DNA from: an uncultured Oscillospiraceae bacterium
Lineage (GTDB): Bacteria; Bacillota; Clostridia; Oscillospirales; Oscillospiraceae
DNA: 35,067 bases
Reading direction: 5' to 3'
NCBI GenBank assembly: GCA_944385465.1
Contig: CALWXH010000015.1
Span: 1 to 35,067, forward strand
Positions 14,857 to 22,477 of the stretch are shown one piece after another. A program made the translations under genes and the position numbers. The notes under the pieces are model-generated. The model had not been told where the DNA came from, did not search any database, and saw only the letters and a list, made by a program, of their open reading frames with translations. The first letter of the stretch is position 1; each line of letters begins with the position of its first letter.

Positions 14857-15975
14857 TTACTCCTCAAAGGGTATGACACTGTGGGTTTCGGAAGAGCGCA
14901 CGGCGGCCTCCATCAGGCGCATCACCCGCAGGGCCTGCTCGCAGGTGACGATCTGGGGGGCGGTGCCGTCGATGGCCTCCACCAGGTTGAGGTACAGCTC
15001 GTTGTTGTCGTACTCCACCTTGGGCAGGGGGAGGGTCTCGGTGGAGCTGTCCCCACGGGGGGCCATGGTCTTGGTCAGGCCGGCGCCCGCCAGGATGGGG
15101 GTGGCGTCCTTGTCCTCCCAGGAGTGGAGACGGACCATCCGGCCCTGGCACTCCCAGTTGTCGATGACGGCGGTGCCGTCCCGGCCGGCCACATACCACA
15201 GGGGCAGGGTGGCGAAGTGGCAGGTGCCCACCTCCATGACGGCGGTGAGGCCGCTCTCAAAGGTGAGGTGGATCTTGAAGCCGTCGTCCACCTCGTCGTT
15301 GGTGACGTGGGTGAGGTCGCAGAAAATGTACTTCACCTTCTCCGGCACCATGGCCAGCAGCCGGTCCAGCAGGTGGACGCCCCAGTCCAGCATCATGCCG
15401 CCGCCATACTGCTTGTGGGCCCGCCAGTCGCCGGGGATGCCCCGGGAGCCCTGCACCCGGCACTCGATGTTGAACACCGGGCCCACCAGCTGCTCCTCAT
15501 AGATCTTCTGGACGATGCGGTAGTCCTCGTCCCAGCGGCGGTTCTGCCGGGGGTAGAAGACCTTACCCGTCTCTTTGGCCACCGCCATGACCTCTTCCAG
15601 CTCGGCGCTGCCCATCATCACCGGCTTCTCGCACAGCACGTGCTTGCCGGCCCGCATGGCGGCGATGGCCTCCTCCTTGTGGAGGTGGTTGGGGGTGGCG
15701 ATGAGCACGATGTCTACCTGGGGGTCGGCCAGGATCTGCTCATAGCTGTCGTACACGTGATAACCCCGCTCCCGGGCCCACTGGCAGGCGGCGGGATCGA
15801 TGTCGTAAATGCCGGACAGGGTGAGGACCTTGTCCACGTCAGAGTCGGTCTCGTGGAGCTTGCCCTCCGGAATGCCGGGGATGCCGGCCCAGATGGGATT
15901 GCCGCTGCCCGAGGCGATGGCGTTGGCATGGCCCTTGCCCATGCCGCCGCAGCCCAGAAGCGCGATGTGTTTCAT
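14857..15975 (-). CDS. Gfo/Idh/MocA oxidoreductase 2 (predicted 3-oxo-sugar reductase)
   Basis: This 372-residue NAD(P)-dependent enzyme has a Rossmann start LLGCGGMGKGHANAI (7-20), the EKP motif (116-118) and the catalytic stretch GGGMMLDWGVHLLD (191-204) with Asp197 and His201. An insert of about 35 residues follows the first helix (21-60), as in some inositol- and glycoside-type members. It follows the TIM-barrel gene by 21 bases. Two different Gfo/Idh/MocA enzymes in one operon suggest opposite steps: one oxidises the glycoside at C3, the other reduces the freed 3-oxo sugar. Which does which is inferred; its place beside the glucokinase favours the reductive step for this one. Confidence 0.85.
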   Translation of the reverse strand: MKHIALLGCGGMGKGHANAIASGSGNPIWAGIPGIPEGKLHETDSDVDKVLTLSGIYDIDPAACQWARERGYHVYDSYEQILADPQVDIVLIATPNHLHKEEAIAAMRAGKHVLCEKPVMMGSAELEEVMAVAKETGKVFYPRQNRRWDEDYRIVQKIYEEQLVGPVFNIECRVQGSRGIPGDWRAHKQYGGGMMLDWGVHLLDRLLAMVPEKVKYIFCDLTHVTNDEVDDGFKIHLTFESGLTAVMEVGTCHFATLPLWYVAGRDGTAVIDNWECQGRMVRLHSWEDKDATPILAGAGLTKTMAPRGDSSTETLPLPKVEYDNNELYLNLVEAIDGTAPQIVTCEQALRVMRLMEAAVRSSETHSVIPFEE

Positions 15976-15996
15976 AGTGTGTGTTCCCCTTTCCCT

Positions 15997-16905
15997 TCAG
16001 ATGACGAACTGCTCCATGTACTTGGCGCTCAGGCGGATGGAGTCCACGATGCGCTCCTTGCAGCTCTCAAAGGCCTTGTCCTCCACCTCGATGCACACCG
16101 GGCCGTTGTAGCCGATGTCGGTGAGGGCGGAGATGTACTTGCCCCAGTCCACATCCCCCAGGCCGGGCAGTTTGGGGCTCATGAAGTCCAGGGGATAGCC
16201 CATGACGCCCACCTGGTCCAGGCGGGCGCGGTAGAGCTTGATGTCCTTGACGTGGACGTGGAAGATCTTGTCCTTGAACTCGTAGATGGGCTGGATGTAG
16301 TCGATCATCTGCCAGATGAAGTGGCTGGGGTCGTAGTTGATGCCCAGGTTGTCATAGGGCAGGGCCTCGAACACCTTGCGCCAGTTGGCGGGGGAGGTGA
16401 ACAGGTTCTGGCCGCCGGGCCACTGGTCGGCGCCGAAGAGCATGGGGCAGTTCTCGATGGCCACCTTCACGCCTTTCTCCTTGGCATAGTCCAGGATGGG
16501 GGGCCACACGGCCTTCACCAGCTCCAGGTTTTCCTCCACCGTCTTGCGCTGGTCCCGGCCGATGAAGGTGGTGACCATGTTCACCCCCAGCAGGGCGCTC
16601 ATCTCGATGACGTGGTAGAGGTGCTCCACGGCGGCGGGGCCCTTCTCCGGGTCCAGGGGGTTGGGGTAGAAGGCCAGGGAGGTGATGCCCATGCCGTACT
16701 TCTCAAACAGGGCCTTCACCTGGGCGATATACTCCGGGGAGGTGTTGGTCACGTCGATGTGGCTGACGCCGGCGTAGCGGCGCTCAGCTTTGCCGGCGGG
16801 CCAGCAGGCCACCTCCACGCAGGAGTAGCCGGCGGCCTTGGCCTCGGCCAGCATGGGCTCCAGGTCCCAGCCGTCCAGAATGGCGGATACCAGTCCAAGT
16901 TTCAT
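15997..16905 (-). CDS. Metal-dependent TIM-barrel sugar isomerase/hydratase (IolE-like)
   Basis: This 302-residue protein belongs to the xylose-isomerase-like TIM-barrel superfamily (AP endonuclease 2 / IolE type). Likely metal ligands lie on successive strands: Glu151 (IENCP), Asp192 (YDPSH), His218 (HVHVK) and Glu273 (IEVED). Families of this kind isomerise, epimerise or (de)hydrate sugars and inositols. It starts 18 bases after the DUF6379 gene, with GAGAGGAG as ribosome site. In the [Eubacterium] cellulosolvens dfg operon, as I recall it, two such TIM-barrel proteins also accompany one DUF6379 protein and two Gfo/Idh/MocA enzymes. Here it may hydrate the unsaturated 3-oxo sugar left by the lyase; this is inference. 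Confidence 0.82.
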   Translation of the reverse strand: MKLGLVSAILDGWDLEPMLAEAKAAGYSCVEVACWPAGKAERRYAGVSHIDVTNTSPEYIAQVKALFEKYGMGITSLAFYPNPLDPEKGPAAVEHLYHVIEMSALLGVNMVTTFIGRDQRKTVEENLELVKAVWPPILDYAKEKGVKVAIENCPMLFGADQWPGGQNLFTSPANWRKVFEALPYDNLGINYDPSHFIWQMIDYIQPIYEFKDKIFHVHVKDIKLYRARLDQVGVMGYPLDFMSPKLPGLGDVDWGKYISALTDIGYNGPVCIEVEDKAFESCKERIVDSIRLSAKYMEQFVI

Positions 16906-16923
16906 AGTCGATCTCCTCTCTTG

Positions 16924-17316
16924 TTACGCGATGGTGACTTCCCGCTCCTTGATGCCCTCCAGCGGGATGGGAATGTAGGCGGTGCGGGTGGCCACGGTGA
17001 GCTTGACCTTGTGGGTGCCGGCGGACAGGCCGCCGTCCTGCATCACCCGGACGTACAGGGGCTCGCCGTACTCCCACTTGTAGGTGGTGACGGTCTCCGC
17101 CTCCTTCAGGGAGAACCAGTCGGCCTGGTCCACCGAGATCCGGATGTCCTCCACGGGGACGTCCCGGCCGTCCACCGCCACGCGGATGTACTCGATCATG
17201 GACAGGGGGATGCCCCGGTAGTAGGTGATGTTGGTCTGCATCTCAAAGCCGGTCACCGCGCCGTTCTCGGTGACGTTGCGGCAGGTGCCGTCGATAAAAA
17301 CGTTGTTGTCAAACAT
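16924..17316 (-). CDS. C-glycoside deglycosidase beta subunit (DUF6379)
   Basis: This 130-residue, beta-rich protein matches DUF6379, the small subunit of C-glycoside deglycosidases (DgpB of strain PUE, DfgB-type). It begins MFDNNVFIDGTCRNVTENG and alternates short strands (GFEMQTNITYYRGIPLSMIEYI, then VKLTVATRTAYIPI), with no signal peptide. In the known enzymes the beta subunit forms a jelly-roll-like partner that completes the active site of the TIM-barrel alpha subunit. It starts 14 bases after that alpha-like gene, with AGGAGG 9 bases before ATG, so the two are made together. This gene is the marker that separates the cluster from generic sugar operons. Confidence 0.83.
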   Translation of the reverse strand: MFDNNVFIDGTCRNVTENGAVTGFEMQTNITYYRGIPLSMIEYIRVAVDGRDVPVEDIRISVDQADWFSLKEAETVTTYKWEYGEPLYVRVMQDGGLSAGTHKVKLTVATRTAYIPIPLEGIKEREVTIA

Positions 17317-17330
17317 TGCAAGCTGCCTCC

Positions 17331-18341
17331 TTAGCCCTGGATTTCTTTCAGGCAGGCCTGGATGTAGGCCTGCTGCATGGCGATCTGCTTCTTCTCCTGC
17401 ATGGGGTGGCCGGCCAGGGTGAAGCGGTTGCCCTCATACTCGGTGGAGACGTAGCCGTCGTAGTCGTGGTCGTGGAGGTACTGCAGCAGACCCTTGTAGT
17501 CCATGGAGTACTCCGGCCCCTCCTCGGTCATCTCGAAGAGCTTGAAGTGGAAGTGCTTGATGTAGGGCATATACTCGTCCAGGGCGGAGAAGGGGTAGTT
17601 CTCATAGCCGTCCTGGATGGGGGCCATGAGCCGGTCGTGGTCGGTGAGCTGGGCGTCCACCTCCGGGGGGAACTTGCCGCCGGTCTTGACGAAGGTCTTG
17701 TGGTAGTCGCCGCCGTCCTCGGTGAACTGGGCCTCGATGTAGTCGAACAGGGCGGCGGAGCAGCCGATGCTCATCTCGTAGTTGCGCACCACCCGGGGGA
17801 AGCGGCGGCAGAAGATGCCGGTGTCGATGACCAGGCCGATGTACTTGGAGTTGAGCCGCTTCATCTCGTGGATGAACTCCACGGTGCGTGGCTCGTCAAA
17901 GGCCATGCCGGCGTGCACCTCCAGGGCCACGGCCACGTCGTACTTCTCGCAGTAGGGCAGCAGGGGCTCCAGCACCCAGTAGGGCACCATGGACACCAGG
18001 CGCACCAGGTGCAGGCCCATCCTGTTGGCCAGCTCCAGCTCCTTCACCAGCAGGTCCACGCACTCCCGGTGGGTGAGGGTGCGGTTTTTGTACAGGTTGG
18101 TGTTCAGGAAGATGTCGGCGATGACGGGCTTCAGGCCGGTCTCCTTCAGGTAGCGGTGCCACTTGTCCAGCTCCTCCTGGGAGGCGTCAGGGGTGTTCTT
18201 GATCATCTGGTCGGGGAGGATCTCCACGCCCTCGGCGCCGGTCTCCTTCACAAACTGCATGCACTGCTCCAGGTCCATGCGGTGGTTGAGATATTCATCC
18301 TGCAGGCTGTACAGGCTCACGCAGGTCTTGATTCTGCTCAT
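17331..18341 (-). CDS. C-glycoside deglycosidase alpha subunit (TIM barrel)
   Basis: This 336-residue TIM-barrel protein is of the sugar isomerase/epimerase superfamily and resembles DgpC/CGD-alpha. These enzymes, with the DUF6379 subunit and a divalent metal, break the C-C (or C-O) bond of a 3-oxo-glycoside by beta-elimination. Candidate metal ligands are Glu141, Asp173, His265 and Glu301; His143 in LEVHAG is in the place of the catalytic base described for this family. Length and the paired small subunit fit. Ribosome site AAGGAGG lies 8 bases before ATG at 18341. Without the neighbour one would only call it a TIM-barrel isomerase, so the assignment rests on both sequence and context. O-glycosides could also be substrates. 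Confidence 0.78.
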   Translation of the reverse strand: MSRIKTCVSLYSLQDEYLNHRMDLEQCMQFVKETGAEGVEILPDQMIKNTPDASQEELDKWHRYLKETGLKPVIADIFLNTNLYKNRTLTHRECVDLLVKELELANRMGLHLVRLVSMVPYWVLEPLLPYCEKYDVAVALEVHAGMAFDEPRTVEFIHEMKRLNSKYIGLVIDTGIFCRRFPRVVRNYEMSIGCSAALFDYIEAQFTEDGGDYHKTFVKTGGKFPPEVDAQLTDHDRLMAPIQDGYENYPFSALDEYMPYIKHFHFKLFEMTEEGPEYSMDYKGLLQYLHDHDYDGYVSTEYEGNRFTLAGHPMQEKKQIAMQQAYIQACLKEIQG

Positions 18342-18377
18342 TGACGGTTCCTCCTTACACAGTTGGGAATAGGGGGA

Positions 18378-18406
18378 CAGGGTCAGACCGGAACGGCCTG
18401 ACCCTG
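18378..18406 (-). other. Hairpin between oxidoreductase 1 and the alpha subunit gene
   Basis: A 13-bp stem with one G-U pair (18378-18390 with 18394-18406, loop of 3) fills the only large gap (77 bases) inside the operon. No T-run follows on the minus strand, so it looks like an RNA-processing or stability element rather than a terminator. Confidence 0.6.
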
Positions 18407-18418
18407 CCAGGGATATGA

Positions 18419-19528
18419 TCAGGCCAGAACGACCTCTTTGCCGGTCTCGGCGGACTGGTAGATGGCCTCCAGGATCTGGGTGACCTTGAAGGCCTGCTCG
18501 GGCTTGACCAGGGGCTGGGTGTTGTTGAGGATGGCGTCCAGCCACTGGCGGGCCTCGGCCAGGCCGGGCTCCTCGCCCAGGCCGCCCTCGAAGTAGGCCA
18601 CGTTGCCCGCGCCGCAGATCTCCTCGTCGGTGAGCAGGCCGTTGTGGCCCCGGTTGATGATGAGCTTGTTGGCCTCATAGCTCATGCCGGAGTACACCTC
18701 GGCGCCGGCCTTGGTGCCGCACAGGGTGGTGGACGCCTCCCGGGACTCCCGCAGGTTGATGGCCCAGGCGGCCTCCAGCTGGATGGCGGCGCCGTTCTTG
18801 AACTTGATCATGCCGAAGGCGGAGTCCTCCACCTCGTAGGTCTCGGGATCCCAGGGGCCGAACATGTTGCCCTCCACCGCCTGGGGCAGGTGGCCCAGCT
18901 TGTAGAAGACGGAACCGGTGACGGACACGGGCTCATAGTTGTCCATCATCCACAGGGTCAGGTCCAGGGCGTGGGTGCCGATGTCGATGAGGGGGCCGCC
19001 GCCCTGCAGGGCCTTGTTGGGGAACACGCCCCAGGTGGGGACGGCGCGGCGGCGGATGGCGTGGGCCTTGCCGAAGTAGATCTCGCCCAGCTCGCCGGCC
19101 TCACAGGTCTTGTGGAGCATCTGGATCTCGGGGCGGAAGCGGTTCTGGTAGCCGATGGTGAACTGCTTGCCGCTCTTCTTCCAGGCGTCGATCATCTTCT
19201 GGGCGTCGGCGCTGGTGTGGGCCATGGGCTTCTCGCACATGACGTGCTTGCCGGCGGCGAAGGCGTCCACGGTGATGGGGCAGTGGGCCACGTTGGGGGT
19301 GAGCACGTGCACCACGTCGATGGACTTGTCCTCCAGCAGCTTGTGGTAGTCGGTGTACACCTTGGCGCCGGGGGCGCCGTACTGGGCGGCGGCCTTCTCG
19401 GCCCGCTCGGGGACGATGTCGCAGAAGGCGACCAGCTCGCACTTGTCAGACAGCTTGGACAGGGCGGGCATGTGCTTGTTGTTGGCGATGCCGCCGCAGC
19501 CGATGAGACCGATTTTCAGCTTTTCCAT
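18419..19528 (-). CDS. Gfo/Idh/MocA oxidoreductase 1 (predicted glycoside 3-dehydrogenase, DgpA-like)
   Basis: This 369-residue enzyme has the dinucleotide-binding start IGLIGCGGIANNKHMPAL (6-23), an acidic residue after the second strand (Asp37, favouring NAD over NADP), the EKP motif (99-101) and GGGPLIDIGTHALDL (176-190) with Asp182 and His186 as catalytic candidates. It is the first gene of the catabolic operon, directly upstream of the alpha and beta lyase genes. In puerarin degradation an enzyme of this family (DgpA) oxidises the 3''-hydroxyl of the glucose so that the lyase can act; the same job is inferred here. ATG at 19528 has GGAGGT 6 bases upstream; longer starts are not supported. 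Confidence 0.85.
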   Translation of the reverse strand: MEKLKIGLIGCGGIANNKHMPALSKLSDKCELVAFCDIVPERAEKAAAQYGAPGAKVYTDYHKLLEDKSIDVVHVLTPNVAHCPITVDAFAAGKHVMCEKPMAHTSADAQKMIDAWKKSGKQFTIGYQNRFRPEIQMLHKTCEAGELGEIYFGKAHAIRRRAVPTWGVFPNKALQGGGPLIDIGTHALDLTLWMMDNYEPVSVTGSVFYKLGHLPQAVEGNMFGPWDPETYEVEDSAFGMIKFKNGAAIQLEAAWAINLRESREASTTLCGTKAGAEVYSGMSYEANKLIINRGHNGLLTDEEICGAGNVAYFEGGLGEEPGLAEARQWLDAILNNTQPLVKPEQAFKVTQILEAIYQSAETGKEVVLA

Positions 19529-19596
19529 GGTATGACCTCCATAATAAGTGATAGTTCCTGGCTTCCGCAGGATAGACTGCGCCATTTACTGACTCT

Positions 19597-19625
19597 ACCA
19601 TACCATGATCTGCCGCGGCCCGGCA
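19597..19625 (-). promoter_or_regulatory. Weak candidate promoter of the glycoside operon
   Basis: On the minus strand TATGGT (19597-19602), with TGG before it, and a poor -35 TGCCGG (19620-19625) are 17 bp apart. A weak -35 is what one expects for a promoter that needs an activator. Alternatives in this 224-base gap are no better. Confidence 0.35.
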
Positions 19626-19697
19626 CCCGAATTCCTGCCCGCTTTTCCCTGAAAAATCACCTTTCCGCCGGGGAGAAACAAGGGGGGTGGATCAGCG

Positions 19698-19726
19698 GGA
19701 CAAAAAATATACAGTTTTTTTTGTCC
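19698..19726. promoter_or_regulatory. Inverted repeat GGACAAAAAA, possible operator or terminator
   Basis: A perfect 10-bp inverted repeat (19698-19707 with 19717-19726, spacer 9) lies between the AraC stop and the oxidoreductase 1 start. The same word recurs next to the araC promoter (22244-22253), which favours an operator. As RNA it could also form an A-U-rich hairpin ending the AraC transcript. Confidence 0.45.
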
Positions 19727-19752
19727 GGCCCGGACCGGACGGGGGAAAGGGC

Positions 19753-22179
19753 TCACAGCTCCCGGAGCAGGAGGAGGAATTTCACCTCGTGGGGGAGCAT
19801 CTGGACGTTAAGGTGGAGGACGCCGTCCTCCAGCAGATGGTGGCGCACCACCCGCTGGGGGTGGACGATATCCTGGAGGTACTGGATGTCCTGGGGCTGG
19901 AGGTTGTCCAGGATGCCGTAGTGGAGCCACTCGTCGAACAGGCTGCCGTTCTCCCGGTTCAGGGTGGTGATGACCAGCTTGTACCGCCCGGGGAGCAGGC
20001 CGTTGAGGGTGATGCTGATGTCCCGGGTGGCGGCGTCCTTGAACACCGAGTAGGCGTTGTCGCAGGTGACGTCCTCCCCGTTGGTCAGGCAGTACAGGTC
20101 GGTGAAGTGGGCGTGGTTGAACAGCAGGATATTATAGGTGTTGATGGCGTTGGTGGTAACCAGCATGTTGCCCGCCCGCTGGATGAGCAGGGTGTTCATG
20201 CGGTGCAGCCGCTTGAGCACCGTGAAGCCGGGCTTTTTCAGCCCGTCCTTGGACAGGATGCCAGTGCCGCCGAAGAGGATGCGGGTGGTGTCCTTGTACT
20301 CGGTGTCCACGTCGGACAGCTGCCAGTAGCCGATGAGGTCGGCCAGGCCGATGAGGTCCACGGTGTTTTTCACGAAGAAGGTGGCCTGGTAGCAGCTGTC
20401 GTTCACGTGGTTGCGGGTGCGGATGTCGGGGCTGAGCACCGTCACCCAGATGGGCACCGGGCCGCAGATGTCCTGCACCTGCCGGCGGATGCTGGCCACC
20501 CGGTCCCGGATGTAGTCCGGGTGGGCGGAGATGACGTAGGGCGCGGGCGCCCCCTCGTCCAGGGTGGGCTCGTAGGGGACGGCGCACAGGGAGAAGAAAT
20601 CCGGGGTGATGCCCCGCTGGTGCAGCAGGGCGGCCACCTGGGTGATATAGGCGTCGTCCTTGGCGATGTGCTGCTCCGGCCCGCCGATGGGCATGTTGGG
20701 CAGCCAGGCCTTGAGCATGGTGTAGGCCTGGGCGAAGCGGTGGACGAACTGCTCCGGGGTCTCCAGGAAGTTCAGGTCCTCGTCGTGGGACACGCACAGC
20801 TCCACCCCCCACTTCTCCACCTCGCCGGCGCCGAAGGTGTTGATGCAGTGGCGGATGAGGGCGGACACCTTCTGGGTGGACTGCCCGTCGTCGGGGATGA
20901 CGCGCAGCTTGTCCCCCCGGTACAGGGAGCCGGACCGGGCCACCAGGATGTCCGAGTCGGCGGCGTAGGACAGGTCCAGGAAGGGCACCAGGTTGAAGGA
21001 GAGCAGCAGCTCCATGGCCCGGTCGAAATAGGAGAAGTTGTACTGCCCGTCGGGCAGGGAGGGGATGGAGGCCTCGGACAGCACCCCCTCCACCCGGGCG
21101 TAGTGGAAGCCGATCTCGTCCTGGAGGAGGAAGAGCTGGGAGCGGATGTTGACGTTGTTCAGGCTCCGGAGGGTGCCCACGTTGATCATGGCCTTCCAGA
21201 TGGGGCGGATGGGCCGGAAGTCGGACACGTCCCGCACCGTGTACTCCAGCTGGTCCGGGAAGTGGTAGATGCCCAGGGATTTGGGTTTTTCCGGCCCGGC
21301 CAGCAGCTCCAGGCTGTCCCGGACGTTCTGGTAATCCACCTTGTCATAGGCGGTGGGGGCGTCCGCCGCGGTATCCTCCTGGGACAGGGAGCGGCGGAAC
21401 TCGTTGGGGGACATGTTGTAGGCCCGACGGATGGCGGTGCTCAGGGCGCTGACGTTGGGAAAGCCGTTGTTGTAGGCGATGGTGGTGATGGTCTCGTCGG
21501 TGACGCGCATATCCTCCACCGCGTGGCGCAGGCGCACCTCCTCCAGATAGGACTTGAAGTTGGTGCCGATGATCTTCTTGAACAGCCGGGAGAGGTAGGT
21601 GGGGGAGAGGTAGGTGGCCTCGGACAGGTCATCCAGCCGGATGTCGTGCATATAATTGCTCTCGATATAGGAGATGATCTGTCGGCCCCGCAGGGCGTGG
21701 TTCTGGCTCTCGGACAGCTCGGGGCCGCCGGGGACGAAGTGCAGGGTATTCAGATAATAAAGGAGGGAGTAGCAGATCTCCAGCTCCCGCAGCTGCCGGC
21801 ACTCCCCCTGCTCGAAGTGGGTCAGGGCCAGGTGGGAGAGCATCTGGCGCAGGGGGGAGTAGTCCCGCTGGTCGTCCTGGGCGGAATTGCACACCAGTTG
21901 GCCGAAGCGCCCGCTGGAGCCCTGCATGAAGAAGTCGTAGTCCATGAGGACGATCATCAGCAGGTTGCTGCCGTGGCCGGTGATGTCAAAGGGAGTGTCC
22001 GGCTCCACCAGCATCAGGCCGTAGTCGTTGAGGTAGCAGGCCTGGCCGCCGGACTGGACCTGCACCTCGCCGCTGAGGATCATCAGGAAGCAGGCCTCCC
22101 GGTGCTGCCGGCTGATGCAGCCCTGGGCGGACAGGATGGAGATATCCTTGATGGGGGGATGGGTGGACAGGTAGGCCAT
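19753..22179 (-). CDS. AraC family regulator fused to a GH39-like domain
   Basis: This 808-residue protein has an N-terminal cupin-like sensing part (1-100), an AraC two-helix-turn-helix DNA-binding domain (about 165-264, with LSPTYLSRLFKKIIGTNF and YNNGFPNVSALSTAIRRAYNMSPNEFR) and a C-terminal region (about 300-808) that resembles GH39 beta-xylosidases. The retained landmarks include LETPEQF, RFAQAY and PIGGPEQ. The catalytic residues are lost: the W-x-F-E-x-W-N-E-P site reads WGVELCVSHD (acid/base Glu replaced by Ser464), and the nucleophile 'TE' reads TV (Val581). So the domain probably binds a glycoside ligand instead of cutting it. It most likely activates the flanking glycoside genes. 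GGAGGT lies 8 bases before ATG. Confidence 0.85.
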   Translation of the reverse strand: MAYLSTHPPIKDISILSAQGCISRQHREACFLMILSGEVQVQSGGQACYLNDYGLMLVEPDTPFDITGHGSNLLMIVLMDYDFFMQGSSGRFGQLVCNSAQDDQRDYSPLRQMLSHLALTHFEQGECRQLRELEICYSLLYYLNTLHFVPGGPELSESQNHALRGRQIISYIESNYMHDIRLDDLSEATYLSPTYLSRLFKKIIGTNFKSYLEEVRLRHAVEDMRVTDETITTIAYNNGFPNVSALSTAIRRAYNMSPNEFRRSLSQEDTAADAPTAYDKVDYQNVRDSLELLAGPEKPKSLGIYHFPDQLEYTVRDVSDFRPIRPIWKAMINVGTLRSLNNVNIRSQLFLLQDEIGFHYARVEGVLSEASIPSLPDGQYNFSYFDRAMELLLSFNLVPFLDLSYAADSDILVARSGSLYRGDKLRVIPDDGQSTQKVSALIRHCINTFGAGEVEKWGVELCVSHDEDLNFLETPEQFVHRFAQAYTMLKAWLPNMPIGGPEQHIAKDDAYITQVAALLHQRGITPDFFSLCAVPYEPTLDEGAPAPYVISAHPDYIRDRVASIRRQVQDICGPVPIWVTVLSPDIRTRNHVNDSCYQATFFVKNTVDLIGLADLIGYWQLSDVDTEYKDTTRILFGGTGILSKDGLKKPGFTVLKRLHRMNTLLIQRAGNMLVTTNAINTYNILLFNHAHFTDLYCLTNGEDVTCDNAYSVFKDAATRDISITLNGLLPGRYKLVITTLNRENGSLFDEWLHYGILDNLQPQDIQYLQDIVHPQRVVRHHLLEDGVLHLNVQMLPHEVKFLLLLREL

Positions 22180-22209
22180 AGACGGGCACCTCCGGAAAGA
22201 AGTACCTTG

Positions 22210-22253
22210 ATTTTACCATTTGCCCTGCAAGAAATCAACATAGTTTTTTGTCC
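22210..22253 (-). promoter_or_regulatory. araC promoter with GGACAAAAAA element
   Basis: On the minus strand TTGATT (22233-22238) and TAAAAT (22210-22215) are 17 bp apart, with TGG before the -10. GGACAAAAAA (22244-22253 on the minus strand) lies 5 bp upstream of the -35, a position suited to self-regulation. Confidence 0.75.
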
Positions 22254-22396
22254 TTTCCGGGAGGGGCTCCCGGCGGATGACGGGAGATGCCGGGGAAAAA
22301 CTAAAAAATCGCAACAAAAGCTACAAATATTCAATAGAAAAATGCCACGCAAAGTTTTAGGCTAATAATAGCGTGAGCAACGATTCATGCCGGGCG

Positions 22397-22443
22397 GAAC
22401 GGCCGGCGGCGGTCCGGGGAAAGGGAGATCCCCGGCTGGCCGG
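22397..22443 (+). other. Structured leader of the ABC transporter mRNA
   Basis: The leader folds an inner CCGGGG/CCCCGG hairpin enclosed by a GGCCGGC/GCTGGCC stem with one G-U pair. It occupies the region that a GTG-started reading frame would translate into a Gly/Arg-rich, non-conserved stretch. Confidence 0.5.
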
Positions 22444-22477
22444 AGGCGGGCCGCGCGGCGGAGAGGAGGCGTTTCCT

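Noticed and set aside
13834..17334. Long plus-strand frame opposite the glucokinase-to-beta-subunit genes
   Set aside because: Low-complexity His/Gly/Val-rich translation, and opposed by four well-supported genes with ribosome sites.
19687..22365. Long plus-strand frame opposite the AraC-GH39 gene
   Set aside because: Shadow of the AraC gene, whose two known domains are unmistakable on the minus strand.
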